Below are positions 42,553-50,756 of a stretch of 64,000 nucleotides of DNA, piece by piece. Made by a program: the position numbers and the translations under genes. The notes under the pieces were generated by a model. That model had not been told where the DNA came from and made no database searches. It saw only the letters and a program-made list of their open reading frames with translations. Source of the DNA: a bacterium (GTDB lineage Bacteria; Joyebacterota; Joyebacteria; Joyebacterales; Joyebacteraceae); contig JAPEKQ010000001.1 in assembly GCA_029990205.1 (NCBI GenBank), positions 62,001 through 126,000 of the forward strand, given 5' to 3'. Positions within the stretch are counted from its first letter, which is position 1, and each line of letters opens with the position of its first letter.

Positions 42553-44541
42553 CTACCGTTCGCCGGCATCGTCGGTCTCGTCACCGGCCGTCTGCTCCGG
42601 CAGTTCACCGTTCGTCCCGGCGCCGCTGAACTGAAGATCGTGCAGCCGACGGTACAGCCCGTCGCGCGCGATGAGTTCGTCGTGCGTCCCCTTCTCGACG
42701 ACGCGCCCCGCCTCCATCGCGACGATCCTGTCGGCGTTCCGAACCGTCGACAGGCGGTGCGCGATGATCAGCACGGTCCTGCCCTCGAACAGATGCTCGA
42801 TCGCCTCCTGCACGAGACGCTCGGACTCCGTGTCGAGCGATGAGGTCGCTTCATCGAAGATGAGGATCGGCGGGTTCTTGAGGATCGCGCGCGCGATGGC
42901 CAGACGCTGTCGCTCGCCGCCTGAGAGTCTGGTCCCGCGCTCGCCGACCACCGTGTCGTACCCGTCCGGCATCGCGGAGATGAACTCGTGCGCGTTCGCC
43001 GCGCGCGCCGCCGCCTCGACATCGTCCCTGGACGCCCCCTCCAGACCATACCCGATGTTCGCCAGGACGCTGTCGTTGAAGAGGATCGTCTCCTGGGTCA
43101 CGATGCCCATGAGGTGTCGGAGCGACGCAAGATCAACGTCGCGAAGATCGTGTCCGTCCAGCGTCACGCGACCACCGGTCGGGTCGTAGAACCGCGGGAC
43201 AAGATCGAGGAGCGTGGACTTGCCCGCTCCGCTCGGACCGACGACCGCCACGATCTCACCCTTGCTGACCGTGAGGTCGACGGACTCGAGCACGTCGTCG
43301 CCGGTGGCGTAGCGGAAGGTCACGTCCTCGTAGCGGATGACATCCGAGAAGCCGTCGAGAACCTCGGCGCCGGTCACATTCTGAATGTCGGACTCGGTGT
43401 CCAGGATCTGGAACACGCGTTCCGCCGCCGCGAGGCCCATCTGAAGCTGGTTGTTCGCCTTCGAGAGCTTCCGCAGCGGCTGCATCGTCGAGAGCGCCGC
43501 GCCGAGGAAGATGAGGAACCAGTCCGGCGAGATCGTGTCCGAGAGAAGGACCTCCCGGCCGCCGTACCAGAGCAGCACGACCACGCCGATGACACCCATG
43601 AACTCGGTCAGCGGACCCGCGAGTGCGCCAAGCGCCTCCATCCGCACGAACCGCCGGAAGTACTCGCTGGTGTGCGCGAAGAAACGGCGTCGCTCGTACT
43701 CCTCCATACCGAACGCCTGGACGACGCGAACTCCGGAGATGGTCTCCTGAAGCGTCGAGGTGATGTCGGCCATCTTCTCCTGGATCCGAGTGCTTCTCTT
43801 CCGGAGCCGCGTCCCGATCTTGGCGATCAGGAACATGATGGGCGGCAGCACGACGAATGTGATGATGGCCAGTCGCCAACTGATCCAGATGGCCACGCCG
43901 AGGTAGATGAGCGTCAGAAGGCTCTCTCGGAACAGGTTCACGAACGAGGCGACCAGCGCGCCGCGGACCAGGGTAACGTCGTTGGTGATCCGCGAGATCA
44001 GCGTGCCCGTCTGCTCCCCATGAAAGAACGAGAGGGACAGCCCGCTGAGCTTCTCGAAGAGCCGGTCCCGAAGATCGCGGACCACGCGCTGCTCGAGCGT
44101 CATCATCAGGAAGGTCTGGAGATACCCGAAGAGACCGCGAATGAGGAAGACGAGCAAGAGCGCCAGGCAGACCTTGCCGAGCGCACGTTCCGGCGAGTCG
44201 CTCGCGAACATCTCGAGGATGCCCGCGCGTATGTCGACCTTGAGGTCATCGATGGGCTCGTTCTCGCCGACCGCGAGGAGGCCCGCTACATCCCCCACAC
44301 TCTCCGTCACGTCCGCGGCATCTTCCGTCACGTCCGCGGCATCTTCCGTCACGTCAGCGACGGTCGTTGTCGACCCGGTCGCAACAAGCGCGTCACGCTC
44401 GAAGAGCACGTTGACGAACGGAAGGATCATGCCGAGCGATACGCCGGACAGAACCGCGAAGACCGCCATGCAGACGAGCGCCGCCAGAAGGCGACGCCAG
44501 TACGGTCTCACGAAACCAAGCAGTCGGATGAAGGGACGCAT
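42553..44541 (-). CDS. msbA: MsbA-like ABC lipid flippase with a repeat-containing periplasmic loop
   Basis: 662 residues versus about 580 for MsbA. TMD with six helices and a fused ATPase: Walker A VGPSGAGKST near 445, Q-loop TQETIL, signature LSGGERQRLAI near 550, Walker B ILIFDEATSS. The extra length is a hydrophilic insert between TM1 and TM2 (about 48-120) that contains DVTEDAADVTEDAADVTES. Moves lipid A-core to the periplasmic leaflet. It sits between GT9 genes, consistent with LPS export. Start ATG 44541 follows the upstream TAG by one base. Confidence 0.88.
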   Translation of the reverse strand: MRPFIRLLGFVRPYWRRLLAALVCMAVFAVLSGVSLGMILPFVNVLFERDALVATGSTTTVADVTEDAADVTEDAADVTESVGDVAGLLAVGENEPIDDLKVDIRAGILEMFASDSPERALGKVCLALLLVFLIRGLFGYLQTFLMMTLEQRVVRDLRDRLFEKLSGLSLSFFHGEQTGTLISRITNDVTLVRGALVASFVNLFRESLLTLIYLGVAIWISWRLAIITFVVLPPIMFLIAKIGTRLRKRSTRIQEKMADITSTLQETISGVRVVQAFGMEEYERRRFFAHTSEYFRRFVRMEALGALAGPLTEFMGVIGVVVLLWYGGREVLLSDTISPDWFLIFLGAALSTMQPLRKLSKANNQLQMGLAAAERVFQILDTESDIQNVTGAEVLDGFSDVIRYEDVTFRYATGDDVLESVDLTVSKGEIVAVVGPSGAGKSTLLDLVPRFYDPTGGRVTLDGHDLRDVDLASLRHLMGIVTQETILFNDSVLANIGYGLEGASRDDVEAAARAANAHEFISAMPDGYDTVVGERGTRLSGGERQRLAIARAILKNPPILIFDEATSSLDTESERLVQEAIEHLFEGRTVLIIAHRLSTVRNADRIVAMEAGRVVEKGTHDELIARDGLYRRLHDLQFSGAGTNGELPEQTAGDETDDAGER
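44304..44356. repeat. 21-bp tandem repeat in the MsbA-like gene
   Basis: Two exact copies of ccgtcacgtccgcggcatctt (44304 and 44325) and an 11-base partial third. In frame, they give the DVTEDAA repeat on the first periplasmic loop. Copy number could vary by slippage without breaking the frame. Confidence 0.88.
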
Positions 44542-44542
44542 T

Positions 44543-45706
44543 CTATCCGCCCTCCTCCGACGCTCCGCGCAGCATCGCGCTCTGCGTCCTCTCCATGAAC
44601 TCCTCGATCGGGAACCGGTCGCCCGGAACCAGCGTGATGATCTCCAGACAGTCCCGGTCCGGATAGGCCTCAGCCTCGAGCTCACCGGCCGTCATCATGG
44701 AGACGGTCGGGATGCCAAGCGCGATGGCGAAGTAGACAAGATCGGTGTTGCCGGCGACGAACAGGTCGCACTGTCCGAGAAGGCTCACCACGTCGCGTGT
44801 CCTGCGCTGCTGCACGAAGATCGGCTCCCTCGACAGCAGGCTCTCGAGCTTCTTCGCCTGATCGTGGTGCTCCGTCGAGGTCAGAAGGATGGCGCGCGCG
44901 TTGTAGTCGGCGCAGAGCTGATCGAGAAGCTTCGCCTGCTGGGCCGTGGAGACGGATGTGCCGCCGCGGCCGGGTCCGGGATCGAAGCCGATCAGGAGTT
45001 CGTCCTCGCGGGGTTTGCGGAAGTGGATGAGCTGCTCGGCCGTCCGGCGCTCCTGTTCGGGGACCTCCCACATCAGACCGAGTCCGGCCACGTCGATCCC
45101 CATCACTCTCGCGATCTCGAGACCGAGCTGCGCGCGCGTGCTTCCCGACACGCGTCGACTCACCTCAAGATTGAGGAACGGATGGCTCTCGTCTCCCTGG
45201 AGTCCCGCGCGGATCTTGGCGCCGGTCATGTAGCAGAGGTAGATCCTCTCGAAATCCGACTCCCGGTCCAGAAGAATGGCGATGTCGAAGCGGTAGGACT
45301 TGAGTCGCTTCGCCAGAGCCATGAACGCGGACATCCGCTTCATGCCGCGCGGCAGCGAGTAGCCGATAACACGATCGACCTCGACGGAACCTTCGAGCAG
45401 CTCCTTGTCCTCGTCGCGCACGAGCACGGCGATCTTCCCCTGCGGGAACCCGCGGCGCATGGCTCGAAGTGTCGGGACCGCAAACAACGCACCGGCAACC
45501 CCGCACTCCGGGATCACCAGGACGCGCTCGACACTCTCGAAGGCCGCGCCGAACGAGATCGGCTCCGGCTTGTCGAAGCGGTCGACGTACTTCCCGATCA
45601 TGCGGCCAAGACGCGACGTCTTCGTCACGGTCGGCTGCGAGTCGTTCCTCTGGGAGACCGGGGGCTCACTCGATGCGGAGCTGCCCCGTGTCTCGCGTAC
45701 CGCCAT
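44543..45706 (-). CDS. Degenerate GT9-like glycosyltransferase
   Basis: 387 residues from ATG 45706 (GGAGGG upstream); a longer frame to 45823 is unsupported. Overall GT9 architecture with VLVIPECGVAGALFAVPTLRAM and a C-terminal FVAGNTDLVYFAIALGIPTV segment. The KRWP and DSGPMH motifs of active heptosyltransferases are missing (here GFDPGPGRGGTS and GNTDLVYF), so the donor site has changed. Could be an enzyme of different specificity or a non-catalytic partner. It starts the LPS transcript from the promoter at 45845-45874. Confidence 0.75.
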   Translation of the reverse strand: MAVRETRGSSASSEPPVSQRNDSQPTVTKTSRLGRMIGKYVDRFDKPEPISFGAAFESVERVLVIPECGVAGALFAVPTLRAMRRGFPQGKIAVLVRDEDKELLEGSVEVDRVIGYSLPRGMKRMSAFMALAKRLKSYRFDIAILLDRESDFERIYLCYMTGAKIRAGLQGDESHPFLNLEVSRRVSGSTRAQLGLEIARVMGIDVAGLGLMWEVPEQERRTAEQLIHFRKPREDELLIGFDPGPGRGGTSVSTAQQAKLLDQLCADYNARAILLTSTEHHDQAKKLESLLSREPIFVQQRRTRDVVSLLGQCDLFVAGNTDLVYFAIALGIPTVSMMTAGELEAEAYPDRDCLEIITLVPGDRFPIEEFMERTQSAMLRGASEEGG

Positions 45707-45844
45707 GCGTCCCTCCACCACATACGCAGACGTATGCGCCTGTCGGGGATCCGCGCGTTCCCCGGCATCGCTCGCCCAGTGTGTCATACCGAACAGCCCG
45801 GAAATCGGTGGACGCTCGTCCACCGGTCGCCGGTGTTGGCTCGT

Positions 45845-45874
45845 AGGCTAGCAGACCCCGTTCGAAGGTGTCAA
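45845..45874 (-). promoter_or_regulatory. Sigma-70-type promoter of the LPS core block
   Basis: TTGACA (45869-45874), 18 bases, TAGCCT (45845-45850) with an extended -10 TGC directly before it. Start near 45838 gives about 130 bases of leader to 45706. The -35/-10 spacer contains TTCGAA (45861-45866). Confidence 0.7.
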
Positions 45875-45948
45875 CGCTTTTCTCATGATCTAACCCACGG
45901 CCCTGTCGTCAGTTCGGCCCTTCGAAACACGTCCCGAGCCATGCGGTC

Positions 45949-45957
45949 TGCTAGACT
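45949..45957 (+). promoter_or_regulatory. Extended -10 promoter for the plus-strand gene
   Basis: TGCTAGACT on the plus strand, nine bases before the ATG, so the transcript would be almost leaderless. No good -35. It shares GGTCTGCTAG with the divergent minus promoter, and TTCGAA occurs at the same 60-base offset (45921-45926). Confidence 0.45.
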
Positions 45958-45966
45958 GCGGACACC

Positions 45967-48348
45967 ATGCGACGAAGCGACTCTACCTCACCCGGAGACC
46001 GGTCCGGACACGCTCTCGAAGCTCGCGCGAAGCGCGTGACGCGGCCCGGGCACCTGGCCGCCCTGGTCCTGGGCTTCTCGACGATCCTCGTTCAGACGAT
46101 GGTCCTCCGCGAGCTGATGGTCGCGTGGCTCGGCGATGAGACGTCATTCGGCATCGCCCTGGCTGCGTGGCTCCTCTCCGCGGGGCTCGGGAGCGCGGTC
46201 GGGGGAAGACTCTTCGCGGCGGATCGAGCCCCGCGCACGCGTCTGGCCGCCGTCCTCGCAGGCCTCGCACTGCTTTCACCTCTCTCACTCCTTGCCGCCC
46301 GAGCGGGCCGTACCATTCTCGGTGCTCATGCCGGCGAGGTCGCCGGGCTCGGCCAGCTCGTGGTCGCGGCCGTGCTCGCTGTCGCCCCCTTCGCTCTCGG
46401 CGCCGGAGCGGCGTTCAGTCTCACGATCCGCGTACTCACCGGCCACAACGCCGACACAGGAACCGCCGCCCCCGCGCGTCGTGACGCCGTCGCGCGCGTC
46501 TACGCTCTCGAGGCCGCGGGCGCCGTCTGCTCCGGCGTCCTCCTGAGCTTCGTCCTCATCCCGCACCTCTCGCCCGCGACCATCGTCGGGCTCTGCGCGC
46601 TGCTGCTGACGATCGCCGCACTCCGGTTCGCCCCTCGCGCCGCGCCGGCACGGCTCACGCTGATCCTCAGCGGGCTCACCGCCGTCGCCCTCCTCTCGCC
46701 CCTCGGAGACACGCTCGACGCGTCCACGGTCCGGGCCCAATGGTCGGAACTCGGCCCTGTTCTCTCACGCGACTCCGTTCACGGCCGTGTTGTGGCGACG
46801 CGTCGCGACGGCCAGATGAGCATCTACGAGAGCGGCGTTCTCACCGGTTCCTCCCCCGACCGGCTCGCGGCCGAGGAGGCGGTGCACATCCCGATGCTCC
46901 AGCACCCCGCGCCCGAGCGGGTGCTCCTCGTCGGCGGCGGGCTGGGGGGATCGATCGCCGAGACGCTCAAGCATCCGTCGGTCAAGCGCGTCGACTATGT
47001 CGAGCTGGACCCGGCTCTGCTGGCCGCGGCTCGTGAGGCCTTTCGCGACTCTCTCCTTGCCGGGCTCGCCGACGAGCGGGTTCGGACCCACCACGGCGAT
47101 GCGCGGCTGTACATTCGCACGACACGCGACCGCTACGACGTGATCATCCTCAACGTCCCGGACCCGACCACGACCCAGCTCAACCGGTTCTACACGGTCG
47201 AGTTCTTCGAGGAGACACGACGCGTACTCGCCACCGATGGCGTCATCGCGCTGACGGTCTCAGGATCCGCGAACTACATATCTCCCGAGCTCGCCGAGCT
47301 CACACTCTGTCTCATCGAGTCGCTGAGGACCGTCTTCCCACGCGTCGCGCTGCTCCCCGGCGACCCGTCGCACCTCGTCGCCACCGCGGCGGCAGCACCG
47401 CTCGTCCGGAGCGGCGCACAGCTCGCAAGCGAGATAGAGCGGCGCGGGGTCGACGCACGTTTCATCGCGCGACACTACCTCGAGGACCGGTTCAGCGCGG
47501 CGAGACTGGAAGCGGCCGACGCGGCGATAGGACGCGCGACCGCGAAGGGGCTCAACCGCGATCTCAGCCCGAGCGGGTACCTCGCCGGTCTCGTGGTGCG
47601 CGCCCGGCTGCGCGGCGCGACCGGCGGCCTTCTCCACACCGCCCGCCGGGCGGTCAACCTGACGACGCTCGCAGCGCTCGCCGGTCTCCTTGCGATCGCC
47701 TTCGGAGCGGTGCCCCGTCTTCTCGCGTTGAGGAGCTCTCCGATGCGAACGCCGGAAGCGCAGCGCGCGTCGTTCGCGCGCGCCGCCGTCCTGTCGGTCG
47801 TCGTTGTCGGATTCTCGGAGATGACGCTGGAGATGACGGCCATCGTCGCGTACCAGAGCCTCTATGGATACGTCTACGGCCACCTCGCGCTCATCACGGC
47901 CGCCTTCATGCTGGGGCTCGCCCTCGGAGGGTGGCTCGGAACACGCCTGGCGTCGCTCCCGGCGCTCAACCGCGGCTACATCCTCCTGCAGTGTGGTCTC
48001 ACCGCGGTCCCGGTCGGGTTCGGAGTCGCCGTCGCGCGGCTCGGGTCTGCGGCGTCCACCGGACTCGGCGGCGCAGCGATCTTCCCCGGTCTCGTCACCG
48101 CCTCGGCACTGCTCGCCGGTGTCCAGTTCCCGCTGGCCGCCGCCATCCTCCGCGCGCGCGGAGGTTCCAGCGAGACCCGACAGGGCGGCGCTCTCTACGC
48201 AGCCGATCTGTTCGGAGCGGCTCTCGGCGCGATCGCGGCCTCCGTGGTGCTCCTGCCGGTTCTCGGAACGGTCGGCACGATGACCGGTCTCGCGGTTCTC
48301 AACGCGTCGGTGCTGGTGGCGCTCGCCTGCACCACTCCATCCCGATGA
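45967..48348 (+). CDS. Membrane-embedded spermidine-synthase-like protein
   Basis: 793 residues. An N-terminal membrane half (about 30-240, 6-7 spans), a class I methyltransferase-like spermidine synthase domain (about 250-510) with VLLVGGGLGGSIAETL, VDYVELDPAL and DRYDVIILNVPDPTT, and a second membrane half (about 545-790, 6 or 7 spans). In the aminopropyltransferase core the usual catalytic Asp after the DP motif is present as VPDP. Family members are often annotated as MFS-fused spermidine synthases with unknown substrates. The only protein gene on the plus strand. Confidence 0.85.
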   Translation: MRRSDSTSPGDRSGHALEARAKRVTRPGHLAALVLGFSTILVQTMVLRELMVAWLGDETSFGIALAAWLLSAGLGSAVGGRLFAADRAPRTRLAAVLAGLALLSPLSLLAARAGRTILGAHAGEVAGLGQLVVAAVLAVAPFALGAGAAFSLTIRVLTGHNADTGTAAPARRDAVARVYALEAAGAVCSGVLLSFVLIPHLSPATIVGLCALLLTIAALRFAPRAAPARLTLILSGLTAVALLSPLGDTLDASTVRAQWSELGPVLSRDSVHGRVVATRRDGQMSIYESGVLTGSSPDRLAAEEAVHIPMLQHPAPERVLLVGGGLGGSIAETLKHPSVKRVDYVELDPALLAAAREAFRDSLLAGLADERVRTHHGDARLYIRTTRDRYDVIILNVPDPTTTQLNRFYTVEFFEETRRVLATDGVIALTVSGSANYISPELAELTLCLIESLRTVFPRVALLPGDPSHLVATAAAAPLVRSGAQLASEIERRGVDARFIARHYLEDRFSAARLEAADAAIGRATAKGLNRDLSPSGYLAGLVVRARLRGATGGLLHTARRAVNLTTLAALAGLLAIAFGAVPRLLALRSSPMRTPEAQRASFARAAVLSVVVVGFSEMTLEMTAIVAYQSLYGYVYGHLALITAAFMLGLALGGWLGTRLASLPALNRGYILLQCGLTAVPVGFGVAVARLGSAASTGLGGAAIFPGLVTASALLAGVQFPLAAAILRARGGSSETRQGGALYAADLFGAALGAIAASVVLLPVLGTVGTMTGLAVLNASVLVALACTTPSR

Positions 48349-48365
48349 CACGCTCATACATACAA

Positions 48366-48393
48366 CGAGACCGTCTCCTGAGAGACGGCCTCG
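48366..48393. terminator. Hairpin in the convergent gap, possible bidirectional terminator
   Basis: CGAG-A-CCGTCTC, a CTGA loop and GAGACGG-C-CTCG form an 11-bp stem with one mismatch. It sits between two convergent genes (48348 and 48452). No strong T-run on either strand, so termination is likely weak. Confidence 0.5.
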
Positions 48394-48451
48394 TCCTGTT
48401 CGAAGCGCTGTCCATCCGCGCGCGACGCGCGCCGGATGTGTGAACGCAGAT

Positions 48452-49465
48452 CTAGCGGTAGAGCGCCTTGATCGAACCCCAGCTGGTCTCCCTGACGAGC
48501 GAGACACAGTCCGTGCAGGAGCCAACGCCAAGCCCGCTGGTGTCGGCGCCGATGTCGGTCCCGCCGGAGCCTCCGCCGACGTTCGGCGAGGTGAAGCAGA
48601 CCTGGTAGTCGTACCCGACGTCGCCGACGAAGTCGCAGTAGAACGGCTCGTCGGAGATGTTCCCGTTCAGGCCCGTCTGGTCACCAAGACTCCCGCCGTA
48701 GTTCAGGAAGTCGGTGCTGATGTAGTCGTTCCAGTAGACGTTGCAGTGATCCACGTCCACCGTCGACAGGTACGAGTAGATGCCCGACTTGTGGTTGTGC
48801 GTGACACTCGAGTTCGAGATATCCGCGGCGCCGTTGGACACGTACACACCGTAGTCGAAGTTGCCGACGATCGTCACGCGGTCGAGCACCATCGCCGTCG
48901 TGCCGTTCCCGAAGGCGTACACGCCGTGATGACCACCACGAGCGATGATGCTGCTCTCGACGGTCGGTGCGCAGTTGGTGCGACACACCAGCCCGGTCGA
49001 GGACTCCTCGATCGTGACGTATCGGATGACGGGTGAAGCGTTCTCGAGGCAGCTGATGGCCGCCCGCAGATCTCTGCCGTCACTGTCGGGAGCGTAATCC
49101 TCCCGAAGCGCCACACCACCCACGACGGTCAGTGCCTTTACCTGCGCGTCGCTTCCCACGTCCATGCAGAGAATTCCGTAGTCCGCATCGGTGTGATCGA
49201 TAACCACGTCGTCCCGGTCGATGCCCCGAATGGTCACGCCATCCTTGAGCTGACAGACCGCGGTCTTCGTCCCGATGTTCGTCTCGAAGTAGTGGACGCT
49301 ATCGTAGACGCCGGCGTAGACAAGCACCGTGTCGCCGGCGGACGCGAGGTCCAAGCCCTGCTGGATTGACTCGATGTCGTTGTCCTCATCCGGCACCTCG
49401 ATCACGTCGGCCGTTCCGACCGCCGCCAGGAGCCCTACGATGAGGACCACCAGGAGACAACGCAT
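48452..49465 (-). CDS. Secreted right-handed beta-helix repeat protein
   Basis: 337 residues. Signal peptide (about 1-18, MRCLLVVLIVGLLAAVGTA). ESIQQGLDLASAGDTVLVYAGVY is the typical beta-helix (NosD/DUF1565-type) cap, followed by repeats such as GITIRG-like DGVTIRGIDRDDVVID, RDLRAAISCLENASPVIR and NGTTAMVLDRVTIVGN. A tail SWGSIKALYR ends the protein. Likely binds or cleaves a polysaccharide, or is structural, outside the cell. It has its own promoter and an AAGGAGGAG ribosome site. Confidence 0.86.
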   Translation of the reverse strand: MRCLLVVLIVGLLAAVGTADVIEVPDEDNDIESIQQGLDLASAGDTVLVYAGVYDSVHYFETNIGTKTAVCQLKDGVTIRGIDRDDVVIDHTDADYGILCMDVGSDAQVKALTVVGGVALREDYAPDSDGRDLRAAISCLENASPVIRYVTIEESSTGLVCRTNCAPTVESSIIARGGHHGVYAFGNGTTAMVLDRVTIVGNFDYGVYVSNGAADISNSSVTHNHKSGIYSYLSTVDVDHCNVYWNDYISTDFLNYGGSLGDQTGLNGNISDEPFYCDFVGDVGYDYQVCFTSPNVGGGSGGTDIGADTSGLGVGSCTDCVSLVRETSWGSIKALYR

Positions 49466-49536
49466 CTGCTCCTCCTTCTCGCTACTGAGAGGTTCCCAAA
49501 ATCTCCGGTCGCTGAACCTGGATAGACTTCACCTAG

Positions 49537-49565
49537 ACAATAGACGATGATGAGCGGTCTGTCAA
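49537..49565 (-). promoter_or_regulatory. Sigma-70-type promoter of the beta-helix gene
   Basis: TTGACA (49560-49565), 17 bases, TATTGT (49537-49542) on the minus strand; start near 49530, about 65 bases before the ATG. The gap also holds a weak CGCGG/CCGCG hairpin just upstream that could end the AmmeMemoRadiSam transcript. Confidence 0.8.
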
Positions 49566-49608
49566 CCTCGCGGTGGCAACCCGCGGAACGCCCACGGAAT
49601 GGGCGCCG

Positions 49609-50727
49609 TCACTCCCAGATACCCTCGATGACCTCGCCGCACGCCGTGCACGCGCCGGCCTCGAGCCCCCGGATGTCGACATCGTACCCGATCCGATGGA
49701 TGAGCATCTCGCCGCACGACGGGCATCGGGTACTGTTCGCCTCGTGTCCCGGCACGTTGCCGATGTAGACGAACCGGAGCCCCTCCTCCGCCGCGATCCG
49801 CCGGGCAAGCTCGAGCGTCGCCGGCGGTGTCGGCGCCAGCCCTGTCAGCTGGTACTGGGGATGGAATCGCGAGAAGTGGAGCGGGACCGAGTCCCCCAGT
49901 GTATCGACGATCCAGCGGCACATGGCGCGGAGGTCGTCCGGATCGTCGTTCCTGCCGGGAACGACCAGCGTCGTCAGCTCCAGATGCACGCCCTCCTCCA
50001 CGAGGATCCGGAGCGATCGGAGCACGGGTGCGAGACTCCCCCCGGTCATTCCCGAGTAGTACTCCTCGGTGAAACCCTTGAGATCGACGTTTGCCGCGTC
50101 GAGATACGGACAGAGCTCGCGCAGAGGCAGCTCGTTGATGAAACCGTTCGAATGATAGACGTTCCGGACGCCGCGTCGTCGCGCCTCCCGCGCACAGTCC
50201 AGCATGTACTCGTAGAAGATGGTCGGCTCGGAGTAGGTGTATGCGATGCTCCTGCTCCCGCTCTGAACCGCGAGGTCGACGAGCCGTTCGGGCGGGAGTC
50301 GGTAGTTGTATGTCTCTTCGGGTCGACGCTGCGAGATGTGCCAGTTCTGACAGAACTTGCAGTCGAGGTTGCAGCCGGCCACCGCGATCGAGAACGAGGA
50401 CGTCGTCGGGAGAAAGTGATAGAAGGGCTTCTTCTCGATCGGGTCGACGTGCACGGCGCAGGGGTTGCCGTAGGAGAGCGTGTAGTAGGTCCCGCCGCGA
50501 TTCTCACGGACACCGCAGTGTCCGCGCGCGCCCGGCGGCACGACACAGCGGCGCGGACAGAGCGTGCACCGGACCATGCCTCCACCCGCGTCCTCCCAGT
50601 ACAGCGCGACGCGCGGTTCGGTGTACCCCTGCGCGCCACCGTCCGAACCGGAGGTCACCAGACCCGTGACCCCGAGAAGTCCGACCGCCAGCGCCACCGT
50701 CAACCAGAGGGGCGTGAACCACCTCAT
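49609..50727 (-). CDS. amrS: AmmeMemoRadiSam-type radical SAM enzyme with N-terminal membrane segment
   Basis: 372 residues from ATG 50727 (GGGAGG upstream). An N-terminal hydrophobic segment (about 5-25) precedes CTLCPRRCVVPPGARGHCG, then the radical SAM motif CNLDCKFC near 121-128, SNGF, and a C-terminal zinc-ribbon-like pair CPSCGEML and CTACGEVIEG. These are all typical of the COG1180/AmrS family except the N-terminal segment. Whether that segment exports the protein or anchors it is unclear; a radical SAM enzyme needs cytoplasmic SAM and electrons. It follows the Memo-AMMECR1 gene in the same operon. Confidence 0.88.
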   Translation of the reverse strand: MRWFTPLWLTVALAVGLLGVTGLVTSGSDGGAQGYTEPRVALYWEDAGGGMVRCTLCPRRCVVPPGARGHCGVRENRGGTYYTLSYGNPCAVHVDPIEKKPFYHFLPTTSSFSIAVAGCNLDCKFCQNWHISQRRPEETYNYRLPPERLVDLAVQSGSRSIAYTYSEPTIFYEYMLDCAREARRRGVRNVYHSNGFINELPLRELCPYLDAANVDLKGFTEEYYSGMTGGSLAPVLRSLRILVEEGVHLELTTLVVPGRNDDPDDLRAMCRWIVDTLGDSVPLHFSRFHPQYQLTGLAPTPPATLELARRIAAEEGLRFVYIGNVPGHEANSTRCPSCGEMLIHRIGYDVDIRGLEAGACTACGEVIEGIWE

Positions 50728-50756
50728 AGCGCCTCCCGACGTTCGCCCGTCCGTCG

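Noticed and set aside
42988-44598. Plus-strand open frame of 536 codons
   Set aside because: Antisense to the MsbA-like gene; no recognisable domain, typical high-GC shadow.
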